From an uncultured Rhodospirillaceae bacterium (lineage in GTDB: Bacteria > Pseudomonadota > Alphaproteobacteria > Reyranellales > Reyranellaceae), in contig CAMFGZ010000003.1 of the NCBI GenBank assembly GCA_945952105.1, forward strand, positions 124,001 through 188,000: a DNA stretch of 64,000 bases. Reading direction: 5' to 3'. This document shows, piece by piece, positions 43,055 through 51,637 of the stretch. The notes below the pieces were generated by a model. The model was given only the letters and a program-made list of their open reading frames with translations. It searched no databases and was not told the origin of the DNA. The translations under genes and the position numbers were made by a program. Positions within the stretch are counted from its first letter, which is position 1; every line of letters starts with the position of its first letter.

Positions 43055-44044
43055 ATGAAGCAGGTGCTGATCGATCGGTACGGGACACCGTGGGACGTGG
43101 CGCGCTGCGCCGAGGTGCCCGACGTGGGCGAACCGGCGGCCGACGAGGTCGTGTTCGACGTTCTGGCATTCCCGATCAATCCCGCGGACATGTGGTTCTG
43201 CAAGGGCAGCTACCGGCTGAAGCCGCCCCTGCCGGCGACCCCCGGCGCGGAATGCGTCGGCCGCGTCACCGCCGTCGGTCCGGCCGTGGAGCACGTGAAG
43301 GCAGGGGACCTGGTCATCAACCTGCAGCGCGAGAACTGGACGCAGAAGCGCCGGGTGAAGGGCGACGACGCCATCCCGCTGCCGGCCGGGATCGACCTGC
43401 GGCAGGCCGCGATGGTGCGCATCAACCCGCCGACGGCGCGGCTGATGCTGTCCGACTTCGTCGATCTCGCGGCCGGCGAATGGGTGATCCAGAACGTCGC
43501 CAACTCGGCGGTCGGGCGGCTGCTGATCGTGCAGGCCCACCAGCGGGGCCTGCGCACGGTCAACGTCGTACGCCGTGCGGAATTGGCGGAGGAGCTGAAG
43601 GCGCTGGGCGCCGATGTCGTGCTGGTCGATGGCGACGATCTTGCCGAGCGCGTGGCAGGCGCCACCGGCAAAGCCGCGATCCGGCTGGGTATCGAAGCGA
43701 TCGGAGGCGCCGCAACCGGCCGTATCGTCGACTGCATCACGACCGACGGCACCGTCGTGCATTACGGCTCGATGAGCGGCGAGGATCCGAGGGTCACGCG
43801 CAGCAACTTCATCTATCGCGGCATCAAGCTGACCGGCTTCATGCTGGGACGGGGACTGGCCAGGCGTGACGCCGCAAAGATCCGCGAGATCTATGCCGAG
43901 CTTGCCGGGCAGATCATGGCGGGTACGCTCCACGCGCCGGTGGACACTGTCTATCCGATCGAGAAGATCAAGGATGCGCTGGCGCATGCCGACAAGGGCG
44001 GGCGCAACGGCAAGATCCTGGTGGCGCCCAACGGCGCGATTTGA
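43055..44044 (+). CDS. Zinc-free medium-chain dehydrogenase/reductase (enoyl reductase-like)
   Basis: This 329-residue protein is started at the ATG with GGAGG 8 bases upstream. The N-terminal GroES-like domain has FPINPADMWFCKGSYRLKPP and TPGAECVGRVTAVGPAVEHV. The Rossmann domain has the variant NADPH motif NVANSAVGRLLIVQAHQRGL and IEAIGGAATGRIVDCITTDG. The NSAVG variant and the absence of the catalytic Zn Cys/His resemble mitochondrial-type 2-enoyl thioester reductases. The substrate is not certain. It is followed 22 bases later by an NTF2-like gene, probably in one operon. Confidence 0.85.
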   Translation: MKQVLIDRYGTPWDVARCAEVPDVGEPAADEVVFDVLAFPINPADMWFCKGSYRLKPPLPATPGAECVGRVTAVGPAVEHVKAGDLVINLQRENWTQKRRVKGDDAIPLPAGIDLRQAAMVRINPPTARLMLSDFVDLAAGEWVIQNVANSAVGRLLIVQAHQRGLRTVNVVRRAELAEELKALGADVVLVDGDDLAERVAGATGKAAIRLGIEAIGGAATGRIVDCITTDGTVVHYGSMSGEDPRVTRSNFIYRGIKLTGFMLGRGLARRDAAKIREIYAELAGQIMAGTLHAPVDTVYPIEKIKDALAHADKGGRNGKILVAPNGAI

Positions 44045-44066
44045 ATCATAGAGAGGGAGAAGAGAG

Positions 44067-44441
44067 ATGAGTTCCGACGTCGCGGCGATCGAGAAGGTGC
44101 TTCAGGTCTATTTCGACGGGCTGTACGAGGGCGACACCCAGAAGCTCGGCGAAGCCTTCCATCCGGCCTCGCACCTCTATAGCGCCGGTCCCGACGGCAA
44201 GGCCGCGGACATGCCGCGCGCCGACTGGTTCAAGATGGTGGAGAGCCGCAAATCGGCGAAGGAGAGCGGCAGCGAGCGTCGCGATCGTATCGTGTCGATC
44301 GATTTCTCGGGCCCGGCGACCGCCTTCGCCAAGGTCGAATGCCAGATCCCGCCGCGTTACTTCACGGACTATCTGACGCTTCTAAAAGTAGAAGGCCGTT
44401 GGCAGGTCATTGCCAAGGCCTTCCACACCGTGACCAGGTAG
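44067..44441 (+). CDS. NTF2-like protein, putative lumazine-binding family
   Basis: This 124-residue cone-shaped protein has the helix AAIEKVLQVYFDGLYEGDTQ, the strand FHPASHLYSAGPDGKAADMP, and the closing FTDYLTLLKVEGRWQVIAKA then FHTV. The ending WQVIAKAFH is characteristic of the Lumazine_bd_2 subgroup. Its role is unknown. A purine-rich GAGGGAGAAGAGAG precedes the ATG. It probably shares a transcript with the reductase upstream and is convergent with the cyclophilin gene. Confidence 0.8.
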   Translation: MSSDVAAIEKVLQVYFDGLYEGDTQKLGEAFHPASHLYSAGPDGKAADMPRADWFKMVESRKSAKESGSERRDRIVSIDFSGPATAFAKVECQIPPRYFTDYLTLLKVEGRWQVIAKAFHTVTR

Positions 44442-44465
44442 GCGTCCTGTCCGGACGCGGGGAGC

Positions 44466-45011
44466 CTAGCTCTTCGCGTCCGCCGCGACCTGAACCTTGA
44501 TCATCTTGTCCGGCGGGGCGGACACGGCGCCCGAACCCGGCGCGCCCTTCTTGATCTTGTCCACGAACTCCATGCCCGACGTGACCTTGCCCCAGACGGT
44601 GTACTGGCCGTCGAGGAAGTTCGAGTCCTTGAAGACGATGAAGAACTGGCTGCGGGCGCTGTTCGGGTCGTTGGTGCGGGCCATCGAGACCACGCCGCGG
44701 ACGTGCGGTTCCTTGGAGAACTCGGCCTTGAGAAGTTCGCCCATGCCGCCGGTGCCGGTGCCCGTCGGGTCGCCGGTCTGCGCCATGAAGCCGTCGATCA
44801 CGCGGTGGAACACCACGCCGTCATACTTGCCCTCGCGCGCCAGCTTCTTGATCTGGGCGACATGCTTGGGGGCGAGGTCGGGTCGCATCTCGATAACGAC
44901 GCGGCCGTCCTTGAGGTCGATGTAGAGGGTATTTTCCTTATCCATGGCGGAGGCTGCTCCTGCGAACATGAGAATGACGGCAAGGACGGGCGTCAGAATG
45001 GCGAGCCGCAT
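44466..45011 (-). CDS. Periplasmic cyclophilin-type peptidyl-prolyl isomerase
   Basis: This 181-residue protein has a signal peptide MRLAILTPVLAVILMFAGAA cleaved near SAM/DK (about 23). The cyclophilin domain includes YDGVVFHRVIDGFMAQTGDP (with the catalytic Arg and Phe), SMARTNDPNSARSQFFIVFK and LDGQYTVWGKVTSGMEFVDK. It speeds proline cis-trans isomerisation during folding of envelope proteins. The ATG with AAGGAAA upstream is used; eight more in-frame residues are possible. It is divergent from the cox operon, across a 305-base gap. Confidence 0.93.
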   Translation of the reverse strand: MRLAILTPVLAVILMFAGAASAMDKENTLYIDLKDGRVVIEMRPDLAPKHVAQIKKLAREGKYDGVVFHRVIDGFMAQTGDPTGTGTGGMGELLKAEFSKEPHVRGVVSMARTNDPNSARSQFFIVFKDSNFLDGQYTVWGKVTSGMEFVDKIKKGAPGSGAVSAPPDKMIKVQVAADAKS

Positions 45012-45316
45012 GACGGTTTCCTTTGGCGAATCCACGGTCCGGCCGTGGGCGCGGGGACCTTAAAGGCCGATCCCCGAAAGACAAGCGGCAACTTCGGGGC
45101 GGACGCGGGCGCGACGCCGGGCAGGGGGCGCCGGCCGTGCGCCCCGGCCCCCGAATGTCCCCATCCCGCGCGCGGCTGCGACCGGCCGCCACATACCGAC
45201 GGGGGCTGAAAACCCGTTACCACCCACGGCTATATCTGGTACTAACCCGTTTGAAATGCGGGGGATTTTGCGGGTCGGAAAACCTGCCGGATCTTAACCG
45301 CCGAGGGGACGGATGC
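45012..45316. other. Divergent non-coding region upstream of the cox operon
   Basis: These 305 bases separate the cyclophilin start and coxB. They contain GC-rich imperfect repeats (about 45110-45150) and a more AT-rich stretch near 45228-45300, including CTATATCT and TTTTGCGGGTCGGAAAACC, where a coxB promoter is expected. No convincing paired hexamers, RNA gene or small coding frame with a ribosome binding site was found. Confidence 0.4.
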
Positions 45317-46183
45317 ATGGTCGTTAAGCGCGTTTTGGGCGTTCTTGGACTGATGGCGGCAATGGCCGGGTTCGGCATCGCGGCGCCTGCCCAGGCGCAG
45401 AAGGTCATCGGCGTACCGCATGACTGGCAGCTGAATTTCCCGCCGCCCTACACGCCGATCATGGAGCGGGTCGAATCGCTCCACGACCTTCTGCTGGTGA
45501 TCATCACCCTGATCTGCATCTTCGTCCTGCTGCTGCTGATCTACGCCGTGTGGCGCTTCCACGCCGGCCGCAATCCGACGCCGACGAACGTGACCCACAA
45601 CACGCTGCTCGAGATCGCCTGGACGATCATTCCGATCCTGATCCTGGTCGTTATCGCCATCCCGTCCTTCCGCCTGCTCTACTACAGCGACAAGGCGGCC
45701 GACGCGGCGATGACCGTCAAGGTCACCGGGCACCAGTGGTACTGGTCCTACAACTATCCCGACCAGGGTGATTTCACGGTCGAGAGCCGCATGTTGAGCG
45801 AGGCCGATCGCGCCAAGACGAAGCCGCAGGTGCCGCGCCTGCTGGCCGTCGACGAGGAAATGGTGATCCCGGCCAATACGGTCGTCCGCATCGTCGGCAC
45901 CGCCGAGGGCGGCAGCATGCACGGCTGGACCGTCCCGGGCTTCGGCATCAAGAAGACGGTGATCCCCGGCCGCCTCAACGAAGGCTGGATCAGCGTCAAG
46001 GAAGAGGGCCTGTATTTCGGCCAGTGCTCGCAGATCTGCGGCCAGAACCACAGCTTCATGCCGATCGGCATCAAGGTGGTCTCCAAGGCCGACTTCGACA
46101 AGTGGGTGGCAGACAAGAAGAAGGCCGCCGGGCTCGTGCCCGCGACCGACGTCGCCTCCGCCGCCCCTCCCGCCAACCGCTAA
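45317..46183 (+). CDS. coxB: Cytochrome c oxidase subunit II
   Basis: This 288-residue subunit of the aa3-type terminal oxidase accepts electrons from cytochrome c. A signal peptide (MVVKRVLGVLGLMAAMAGFG, cleaved near PAQAQ) is followed by two membrane helices (about 55-80 and 95-118) and a cupredoxin domain. The CuA ligands are in YFGQCSQICGQNHSFM (two Cys, His, Met), with the aromatic patch VTGHQWYWSYNYPD. GAGGGGAC precedes the ATG. It is first in the cox operon, 24 bases before ctaD. Confidence 0.97.
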   Translation: MVVKRVLGVLGLMAAMAGFGIAAPAQAQKVIGVPHDWQLNFPPPYTPIMERVESLHDLLLVIITLICIFVLLLLIYAVWRFHAGRNPTPTNVTHNTLLEIAWTIIPILILVVIAIPSFRLLYYSDKAADAAMTVKVTGHQWYWSYNYPDQGDFTVESRMLSEADRAKTKPQVPRLLAVDEEMVIPANTVVRIVGTAEGGSMHGWTVPGFGIKKTVIPGRLNEGWISVKEEGLYFGQCSQICGQNHSFMPIGIKVVSKADFDKWVADKKKAAGLVPATDVASAAPPANR

Positions 46184-46207
46184 GCGCTTCTCCGCAGGAG
46201 ACTAAGA

Positions 46208-47839
46208 ATGGCCACCGCGCACGGCGCCGCCCACAACGCCCACGGGCACGACGATCATCACACTCCGACCGGCTTCAAGCGGTGGGTGTACAGCACGAAC
46301 CATAAGGACATCGGCACGATGTACCTTATCTTCTCGATCATGGCGGCGCTGATCGGGGCGGGCTTCTCGGTCTACATGCGCCTCGAGCTGATGCAGCCGG
46401 GCGTGCAGTACTTCAACGGACCGGACGGCACGCCGGACGGCCATTTCTGGAACACGATCGTGACGGCGCACGGCCTGATCATGGTGTTCTTCGTGGTCAT
46501 GCCGGGCCTGATCGGCGGCTTCGGCAACTGGTTCGTGCCGCTGATGATCGGAGCGCCCGACATGGCGTTCCCGCGCATGAACAACATCAGCTTCTGGCTG
46601 CTGCCCCCGGCCTTCATCCTGCTGCTGATGTCCGCCCTCATCGGCGGCGGCGTGGGCACCGGCTGGACGATCTACCCGCCGCTCACGATCAATCAGGGCG
46701 CGGGCATGGATCTCGCGATCTTCTCGCTGCACATTGCGGGTGCCTCGTCGATCCTGGGCGCCATCAACTTCATCACGACCATCCTGAACATGCGCGCGCC
46801 GGGCATGACCCTGCACCGCATGCCGCTGTTCGCCTGGTCGATCCTGGTCACGGCATTCCTGCTGCTGCTGGCGCTGCCGGTCCTCGCCGGCGCCATCACG
46901 ATGCTGCTGACCGACCGCAACTTCGGCACCTCGTTCTTCAAGGCCGAGGGCGGCGGCGACCCGACGCTGTTCCTGAACCTGTTCTGGTTCTTCGGTCACC
47001 CCGAAGTCTACATCATGATCCTGCCGGCTTTCGGCATCATCAGTCACATCATCTCGACCTTCGCCAAGAAGCCGATCTTCGGTTACCTCGGCATGGCTTA
47101 CGCGATGGTGGCGATCGGCGTCGTCGGCTTCGTCGTGTGGGCGCACCACATGTACACGGTCGGCATGGACGTCGATACGCGTGCCTATTTCGTGGCCGCG
47201 ACGATGGTCATCGCCGTCCCGACGGGCGTGAAGATCTTCTCCTGGATCGCCACCATGTGGGGCGGTTCGATCCGTCTCACCATCCCGATGCTGTGGGCGA
47301 TCGGCTTCATCTTCCTGTTCACCGTCGGCGGCGTGACCGGCGTCGTTCTGGCCAATGCCGGCGTCGACTACTCGCTGCACAACACCTACTACGTGATCGC
47401 GCACTTCCATTACGTGCTGTCGCTGGGTGCGGTGTTCGGCATGTTTGCCGGCTTCTACTACTGGATCGGCAAGATGTCGGGCCGGCAGTATCCGGAGTGG
47501 GCGGCCCAGGTGCATTTCTGGGTGACGTTCGTCGCCGTGAACCTGACGTTCTTCCCGATGCACTTCGCGGGCCTGGCCGGTATGCCACGCCACTACGTCG
47601 ACTATCCCGACGCGATGTCGCACTGGAACTACCTGTCTTCGATCGGTGCGTTCCTCTCGTTCGGCTCCACGATCTTCTGGCTGATCTTCGTGGTGTTCGG
47701 CACCCTGCTGTTCGGCCGCAAGGTCGGGGCCAACTACTGGGGCGAGGGGGCCACGACGCTGGAATGGACGGTCGACTCGCCGCCGCCGTTCCACACGTTC
47801 GAGGAACTGCCGCACATCTCGCCGACGGCGCATCACTAG
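46208..47839 (+). CDS. ctaD: Cytochrome c oxidase subunit I
   Basis: This 543-residue catalytic subunit has twelve membrane spans and holds heme a, heme a3 and CuB, reducing O2 while pumping protons. The heme a and CuB His are in [20 protein letters not shown] (family position), [20 protein letters not shown] (CuB His with the cross-linked Tyr), [20 protein letters not shown] and [20 protein letters not shown]. The D-channel entrance [20 protein letters not shown] is present. The N terminus has an unusual His/Ala-rich leader ([15 protein letters not shown]). It is in an operon with coxB and ctaB. Confidence 0.98.
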   Translation: MATAHGAAHNAHGHDDHHTPTGFKRWVYSTNHKDIGTMYLIFSIMAALIGAGFSVYMRLELMQPGVQYFNGPDGTPDGHFWNTIVTAHGLIMVFFVVMPGLIGGFGNWFVPLMIGAPDMAFPRMNNISFWLLPPAFILLLMSALIGGGVGTGWTIYPPLTINQGAGMDLAIFSLHIAGASSILGAINFITTILNMRAPGMTLHRMPLFAWSILVTAFLLLLALPVLAGAITMLLTDRNFGTSFFKAEGGGDPTLFLNLFWFFGHPEVYIMILPAFGIISHIISTFAKKPIFGYLGMAYAMVAIGVVGFVVWAHHMYTVGMDVDTRAYFVAATMVIAVPTGVKIFSWIATMWGGSIRLTIPMLWAIGFIFLFTVGGVTGVVLANAGVDYSLHNTYYVIAHFHYVLSLGAVFGMFAGFYYWIGKMSGRQYPEWAAQVHFWVTFVAVNLTFFPMHFAGLAGMPRHYVDYPDAMSHWNYLSSIGAFLSFGSTIFWLIFVVFGTLLFGRKVGANYWGEGATTLEWTVDSPPPFHTFEELPHISPTAHH

Positions 47840-47850
47840 GAACGGAGCGG

Positions 47851-47871
47851 AGGCGCCCCCAGAAGGCGCCT
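47851..47871 (+). terminator. Weak hairpin between ctaD and ctaB
   Basis: AGGCGCC / GGCGCCT 7-bp stem with a 7-base loop, followed by TCGCCTT. It may lower expression of the assembly genes relative to the structural subunits. Confidence 0.4.
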
Positions 47872-47887
47872 TCGCCTTGAAAGACAC

Positions 47888-48820
47888 ATGAGCGATACCG
47901 CGCACACTCTCTCCGGCAGCATCGATAGCGGCACCGCGCCCACGCGCGTGCGCGACTATATCGACCTGCTGAAGCCGCGCGTGATGTCGCTGGTGGTCTT
48001 CACCGGCTGGATCGGCGTGATGATCGCGCCGGTACATGTCCATCCGTTCAAGACGCTGCTGGCGGTGCTGGCGATCGCGCTGGGCTCCGGCGCCGCCGGT
48101 GCCATCAACATGTGGTACGAGCGCGACCTCGATGCCCTGATGGCCCGGACGCGCAACCGGCCACTGCCCGCCGGCCGCGTGGCGCCGGACGATGCGCTCG
48201 GCCTCGGCGTGCTGCTGTCGATCTTCTCGGTACTGCTGATGGCGGTGTCGACGAACCTGGTGGCGGCGGCGCTGCTTGCCGCGGCCATCCTGTTCTACGT
48301 CTTCATCTACACGATCTGGCTGAAGCGCCGCACGCCGCAGAACATCGTGATCGGCGGCGCCGCCGGCGCCTTTCCGCCGATGATCGGCTGGGCCGCCGCG
48401 ACCGGCGATATCTCGTCCGTCGGCATCGCGCTGTTCCTGCTCGTCTTCCTCTGGACGCCGCCGCACTTCTGGGCGCTCGCGCTCTATCGCAGCGAGGACT
48501 ACCGACGCGCCGGCGTGCCGATGCTGCCCGTCGTCGCCGGCCCGCGCGAGACCAAGCGTCAGATGGTGATCTACACGCTGCTGCTGCTGCCGGTCGCGAT
48601 GGCGCCGACGCTGCTGGGCGCCGTGGGATGGATCTACGGCACGGTCGCGCTGGCGCTCAGCCTCGGATTCATCGGCCACGCCATTGCCGTGTGGCGCACC
48701 GCCGACGACGAGAGCGCCTTCGGGGCTGCGCGCAGGATGTTCCGCTATTCCCTGATCTATCTCGCGGCGCTGTTCGCGGCTCTGCCGGTCGATCTGGTCG
48801 TGAGCCGGATCGCGGGATGA
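47888..48820 (+). CDS. ctaB: Protoheme IX farnesyltransferase (heme O synthase)
   Basis: This 310-residue UbiA-family membrane enzyme adds a farnesyl group to heme B to make heme O, the precursor of heme A for the oxidase. It has about nine membrane spans. The first Asp-rich motif is INMWYERDLDALMARTRNRP, the second lies in LYRSEDYRRAGVPMLPVVAG, with VFLWTPPHFWALAL between. Its stop overlaps the start of the next small gene (ATGA). Confidence 0.97.
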   Translation: MSDTAHTLSGSIDSGTAPTRVRDYIDLLKPRVMSLVVFTGWIGVMIAPVHVHPFKTLLAVLAIALGSGAAGAINMWYERDLDALMARTRNRPLPAGRVAPDDALGLGVLLSIFSVLLMAVSTNLVAAALLAAAILFYVFIYTIWLKRRTPQNIVIGGAAGAFPPMIGWAAATGDISSVGIALFLLVFLWTPPHFWALALYRSEDYRRAGVPMLPVVAGPRETKRQMVIYTLLLLPVAMAPTLLGAVGWIYGTVALALSLGFIGHAIAVWRTADDESAFGAARRMFRYSLIYLAALFAALPVDLVVSRIAG

Positions 48821-48969
48821 GCGCGGCCATGGCACAGGACCGTCGCCCGGGCGATACCGACATGCACCGCCGCCAGCGAGGCAAGAACCTGTTCATCGCA
48901 GGCTTCCTGATCCTCCTCGCGGTCATGTTCTTCGCGCTCACGATCGTGCGCATGGGCGGCTACGGATGA
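48817..48969 (+). CDS. CoxF-like small membrane protein of the oxidase cluster
   Basis: This 50-residue single-span protein has a polar start (MSAAMAQDRRPGDTDMHRRQ), Arg/Lys, then KNLFIAGFLILLAVMFFALT and IVRMGGYG. Small proteins of this shape occupy the same slot between ctaB and ctaG in many alphaproteobacteria and are called CoxF. Start and stop overlap both neighbours by four bases (ATGA each), so translation is coupled. Confidence 0.8.
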   Translation: MSAAMAQDRRPGDTDMHRRQRGKNLFIAGFLILLAVMFFALTIVRMGGYG

Positions 48970-49568
48970 GCGACCAGAAGGCCGACATCGCCGCCAGGAA
49001 CAGGAAGGTCGCGCGCCGGCTCTTCCTCGCGACGGCCGGCATGGGCGGCTTCGCCTATGCCTCGGCGCCGCTCTACGACCTGTTCTGCCGGACCACGGGC
49101 TTCGGCGGCACGCCGGTCGTCGCCCAGGCCGGCGACCGCCCGATCCTCGATCGCACGGTCAACGTCCGCTTCGATTCCAACGTCGACACGGCGCTGCCGT
49201 GGAAGTTCCAGCCTCTGCAGCGCGAGGTGAAGGTCCGGCTGGGCGAGGAATATCTCGCCTATTACCGCGTCACCAATCTCTCGCAGCGCGCGGCCGTGGG
49301 CACCTCGACCTACAACGTCACCCCCGAGACGGCCGGCGGGTGGTTCAACAAGCTCCAGTGCTTCTGCTTCACCGAGCAGTTGCTGCTGCCCGGGCAGTCA
49401 GTCGACATGCCCGTGATCTTCTTCGTCGATCCCGAGTTGGACAAGGATCGGCGCTACGACAACATCCGGACCATCACGCTCTCGTACACATTCTTCGAGG
49501 CGAAGACGGAACGGGCCAGGACCTTGCTCGGCGGCGTGCCCGGCAACGATATCGGAAAGGGTGGATGA
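48966..49568 (+). CDS. ctaG: Cytochrome c oxidase assembly protein CtaG (Cox11)
   Basis: This 200-residue copper chaperone delivers copper to CuB of subunit I. A single membrane anchor (about 18-36, LFLATAGMGGFAYASAPLYD) is followed by an Ig-like periplasmic domain. The copper-binding CFCF lies in NKLQCFCFTEQLLLPGQSVD, and the upstream Cys is in LFCRTTGFGGT. The start overlaps the coxF-like stop and the stop overlaps the ctaE start. Confidence 0.97.
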   Translation: MSDQKADIAARNRKVARRLFLATAGMGGFAYASAPLYDLFCRTTGFGGTPVVAQAGDRPILDRTVNVRFDSNVDTALPWKFQPLQREVKVRLGEEYLAYYRVTNLSQRAAVGTSTYNVTPETAGGWFNKLQCFCFTEQLLLPGQSVDMPVIFFVDPELDKDRRYDNIRTITLSYTFFEAKTERARTLLGGVPGNDIGKGG

Positions 49569-50443
49569 ACATGGCCGGCGGTACTCCGAAGCATCCCTAT
49601 CACCTGGTCGACCCCAGCCCGTGGCCGGCGCTGGGTTCGCTCGCGGCCCTGATCCTCGCGTTCGGCTTCGGCCTCGCGCTGCATCCGGGCATGATGGGCC
49701 CGGGTGTCGAGGCCGTCATGAAGTCGGTGCACTGGTGGGCGATCGCCCCCGGCCTGCTGCTGGTGTTCGGCGTGATGTACTGGTGGTGGAGCGACGTCAT
49801 CGCCGAGTCGCGCGTCTTCCATACCTCCGTCGTCCAGCTCGGCCTGCGCTACGGCATGATCCTGTTCATCGCCTCGGAAGTGCTGTTCTTCGCGGCCTTC
49901 TTCTGGGCGTTCTTCGACGCCGCGCTCTATCCCGGCGCGCCGAACATGCCGGTCCGCGCGGAAGCGACCGGCGGCATCTGGCCGCCGAAGGGCATCAGCA
50001 TCATCGCGCCGTTCGACCTGCCGCTGATGAACACGCTGATCCTGCTGCTGTCGGGCACCACCTGCACCTGGGCGCACCATGCGATCATCGAGGGCAACCA
50101 GAAGGACGCCGTCCGCGGCCTGCTGTGCACGGTCATCCTGGGCGCGGTATTCACCTGCATCCAGGCCTACGAGTACCTTCACGCGCCGTTCACGTTCAGC
50201 CAGGACATCTACACGTCGACCTTCTTCATGGCGACGGGCTTCCACGGCTTCCACGTTCTGGTCGGCACGACCTTCCTCGTCATCTGCCTGATCCGCGCCG
50301 CCAAGGGCCAGTTCAAGCCCCGGCAGCATTTCGGCTTCGAGGCCGCTGCCTGGTACTGGCACTTCGTCGACGTGGTCTGGCTGTTCTTGTTCTTCTGCAT
50401 CTACTGGTGGGGTGCCGGAAAGGCACCGATCGCCCTGCACTGA
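49565..50443 (+). CDS. ctaE: Cytochrome c oxidase subunit III
   Basis: This 292-residue, seven-span subunit starts in an ATGA overlap with ctaG (MNMAGGTPKHPYHLVDPSPW). Family features are SEVLFFAAFFWAFFDAALYP, NTLILLLSGTTCTWAHHAII, and YTSTFFMATGFHGFHVLVGT, then WYWHFVDVVWLFLFFCIYWW. It stabilises the catalytic core. A strong terminator follows 23 bases after the stop. Confidence 0.97.
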   Translation: MNMAGGTPKHPYHLVDPSPWPALGSLAALILAFGFGLALHPGMMGPGVEAVMKSVHWWAIAPGLLLVFGVMYWWWSDVIAESRVFHTSVVQLGLRYGMILFIASEVLFFAAFFWAFFDAALYPGAPNMPVRAEATGGIWPPKGISIIAPFDLPLMNTLILLLSGTTCTWAHHAIIEGNQKDAVRGLLCTVILGAVFTCIQAYEYLHAPFTFSQDIYTSTFFMATGFHGFHVLVGTTFLVICLIRAAKGQFKPRQHFGFEAAAWYWHFVDVVWLFLFFCIYWWGAGKAPIALH

Positions 50444-50466
50444 CGCGGGAATACGGATTATCTTGG

Positions 50467-50498
50467 AACCGCCGGGTGCTCCCCGGCGGTTCGTTTTT
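50467..50498 (+). terminator. Terminator after ctaE
   Basis: Perfect 10-bp stem AACCGCCGGG / CCCGGCGGTT with loop TGCTC, then CG and five T. It separates the oxidase genes from DUF983-surf1. Confidence 0.85.
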
Positions 50499-50509
50499 GG
50501 GAGAGGCAC

Positions 50510-50872
50510 TTGTCCGACTGGCCGCGCCAATCGCCGTTCGACGTCGCCCTGCGCGGCGCCTGCCCGCGCTGCGGCAAGGGCAAGCTGTTTGCCGGCCTGC
50601 TGAACGTCGTGGACCGCTGTGCCGTGTGCGGCCTCGACCTGCGCGGCAACGATGCTGGCGACGGACCGGCGGTCTTCGTCATCCTGGGACTCGGCGCCAT
50701 CATCATGATGCTCGTCTTCTGGGTGGAGTTCCGCTACGAGCCGCCCTGGTGGCTGCACGTCCTGATCTGGCTGCCGCTCACCTTCGCGCTGGCGGTCTGG
50801 ATGCTGCGCTTCCTGAAGGCCCTGCTGGTCGCCCAGCAGTTCGTCCATCGCACGACCGAACTTGAAGATTAG
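50510..50872 (+). CDS. DUF983 family membrane protein
   Basis: This 120-residue protein starts at a TTG with GGGAGAGG close upstream. The N-terminal half has a zinc-ribbon-like ACPRCGKGKLFAGLL then RCAVCGLDLRGNDAGDGPAV (C-x-x-C twice), followed by two membrane helices (about 54-72 and 82-104). DUF983 genes commonly accompany ctaE and surf1 in alphaproteobacteria, hinting at a role in oxidase biogenesis, but function is not established. Confidence 0.88.
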   Translation: MSDWPRQSPFDVALRGACPRCGKGKLFAGLLNVVDRCAVCGLDLRGNDAGDGPAVFVILGLGAIIMMLVFWVEFRYEPPWWLHVLIWLPLTFALAVWMLRFLKALLVAQQFVHRTTELED

Positions 50873-50899
50873 GCGAACTCGACGGTTGGAGGAGATACG

Positions 50900-51637
50900 A
50901 TGATCCGGCTGAGGCCCGCTTTCTGGCCCACGCTCGTCTCGCTGCCGATCCTGGTGCTCTCGCTGGGGCTCGGCCTGTGGCAGATGGAGCGCCGCGAATG
51001 GAAGCGCGACATCCTCGATCGCATCGCCACCAACCAGGCAGCACCGGCGATGACGCTCGATCAGTTGCTGTCCGGCAATCCGCTGCGCCAGGAATACGGG
51101 CGCGTGAAGGTCACTGGCACGTTCGAGCATGGCCATGAATTCTTCCTCGCGGCGCGCAGCCTGAAGAACAAGGTCGGCCTGCAGGTCATCGTGCCGCTCA
51201 GGACCGAGGACGGCCGCATCGTCCTGTTCGATCGCGGCTGGGTGCCGGATCGGGCCGCGGCGACGCAGGCCGCGGTGCAGCCATCGGGCAAGGTAGAACT
51301 GACCGGCATCGTGCGCCGCTCGCAGATCAGGGCCCGCTTCGCGCCGGAGAATGTTCCTGAGAAAAACGTCTGGTTTCAGGCCGACGTACCGCTGATGCGC
51401 AAGATGGCGGGAGCGCCGCCCGATCCGAAGCTCGACACGTTCTTCCTCGAAGCCGATGCCACGCCCAATCCGGGCGGCGTGCCGGTGGGCGGGCAGACGC
51501 GGCTCGAGATTCCCAACGACCATCTCCAGTACGCCATCACCTGGTTCCTGATCGCGCTGGCGCTGGCCGGCGTCTATCTCGCCTATCACTGGGAGAATGG
51601 AAGGCTGGAGATCAACGGCCGCAGGAAGGCCGCATGA
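50900..51637 (+). CDS. SURF1-family cytochrome oxidase assembly protein
   Basis: This 245-residue protein has two membrane helices, near 10-27 (FWPTLVSLPILVLSLGLGLW) and near 213-232, with a periplasmic domain between. Family motifs are LGLWQMERREWKRDILDRI, YGRVKVTGTFEHGHEFFLAA and VLFDRGWVPD, and NDHLQYAITWFLIALALAGV at the end. SURF1 helps insert heme a into subunit I. Its stop overlaps the start of the carboxypeptidase gene. Confidence 0.95.
   Translation: MIRLRPAFWPTLVSLPILVLSLGLGLWQMERREWKRDILDRIATNQAAPAMTLDQLLSGNPLRQEYGRVKVTGTFEHGHEFFLAARSLKNKVGLQVIVPLRTEDGRIVLFDRGWVPDRAAATQAAVQPSGKVELTGIVRRSQIRARFAPENVPEKNVWFQADVPLMRKMAGAPPDPKLDTFFLEADATPNPGGVPVGGQTRLEIPNDHLQYAITWFLIALALAGVYLAYHWENGRLEINGRRKAA

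Noticed and set aside
46202..48835. 877-codon minus-strand frame opposite ctaD and ctaB
   Set aside because: Arg/His/Asp/Glu-rich with no hydrophobic core; it mirrors the membrane genes on the other strand and has no plausible start context.
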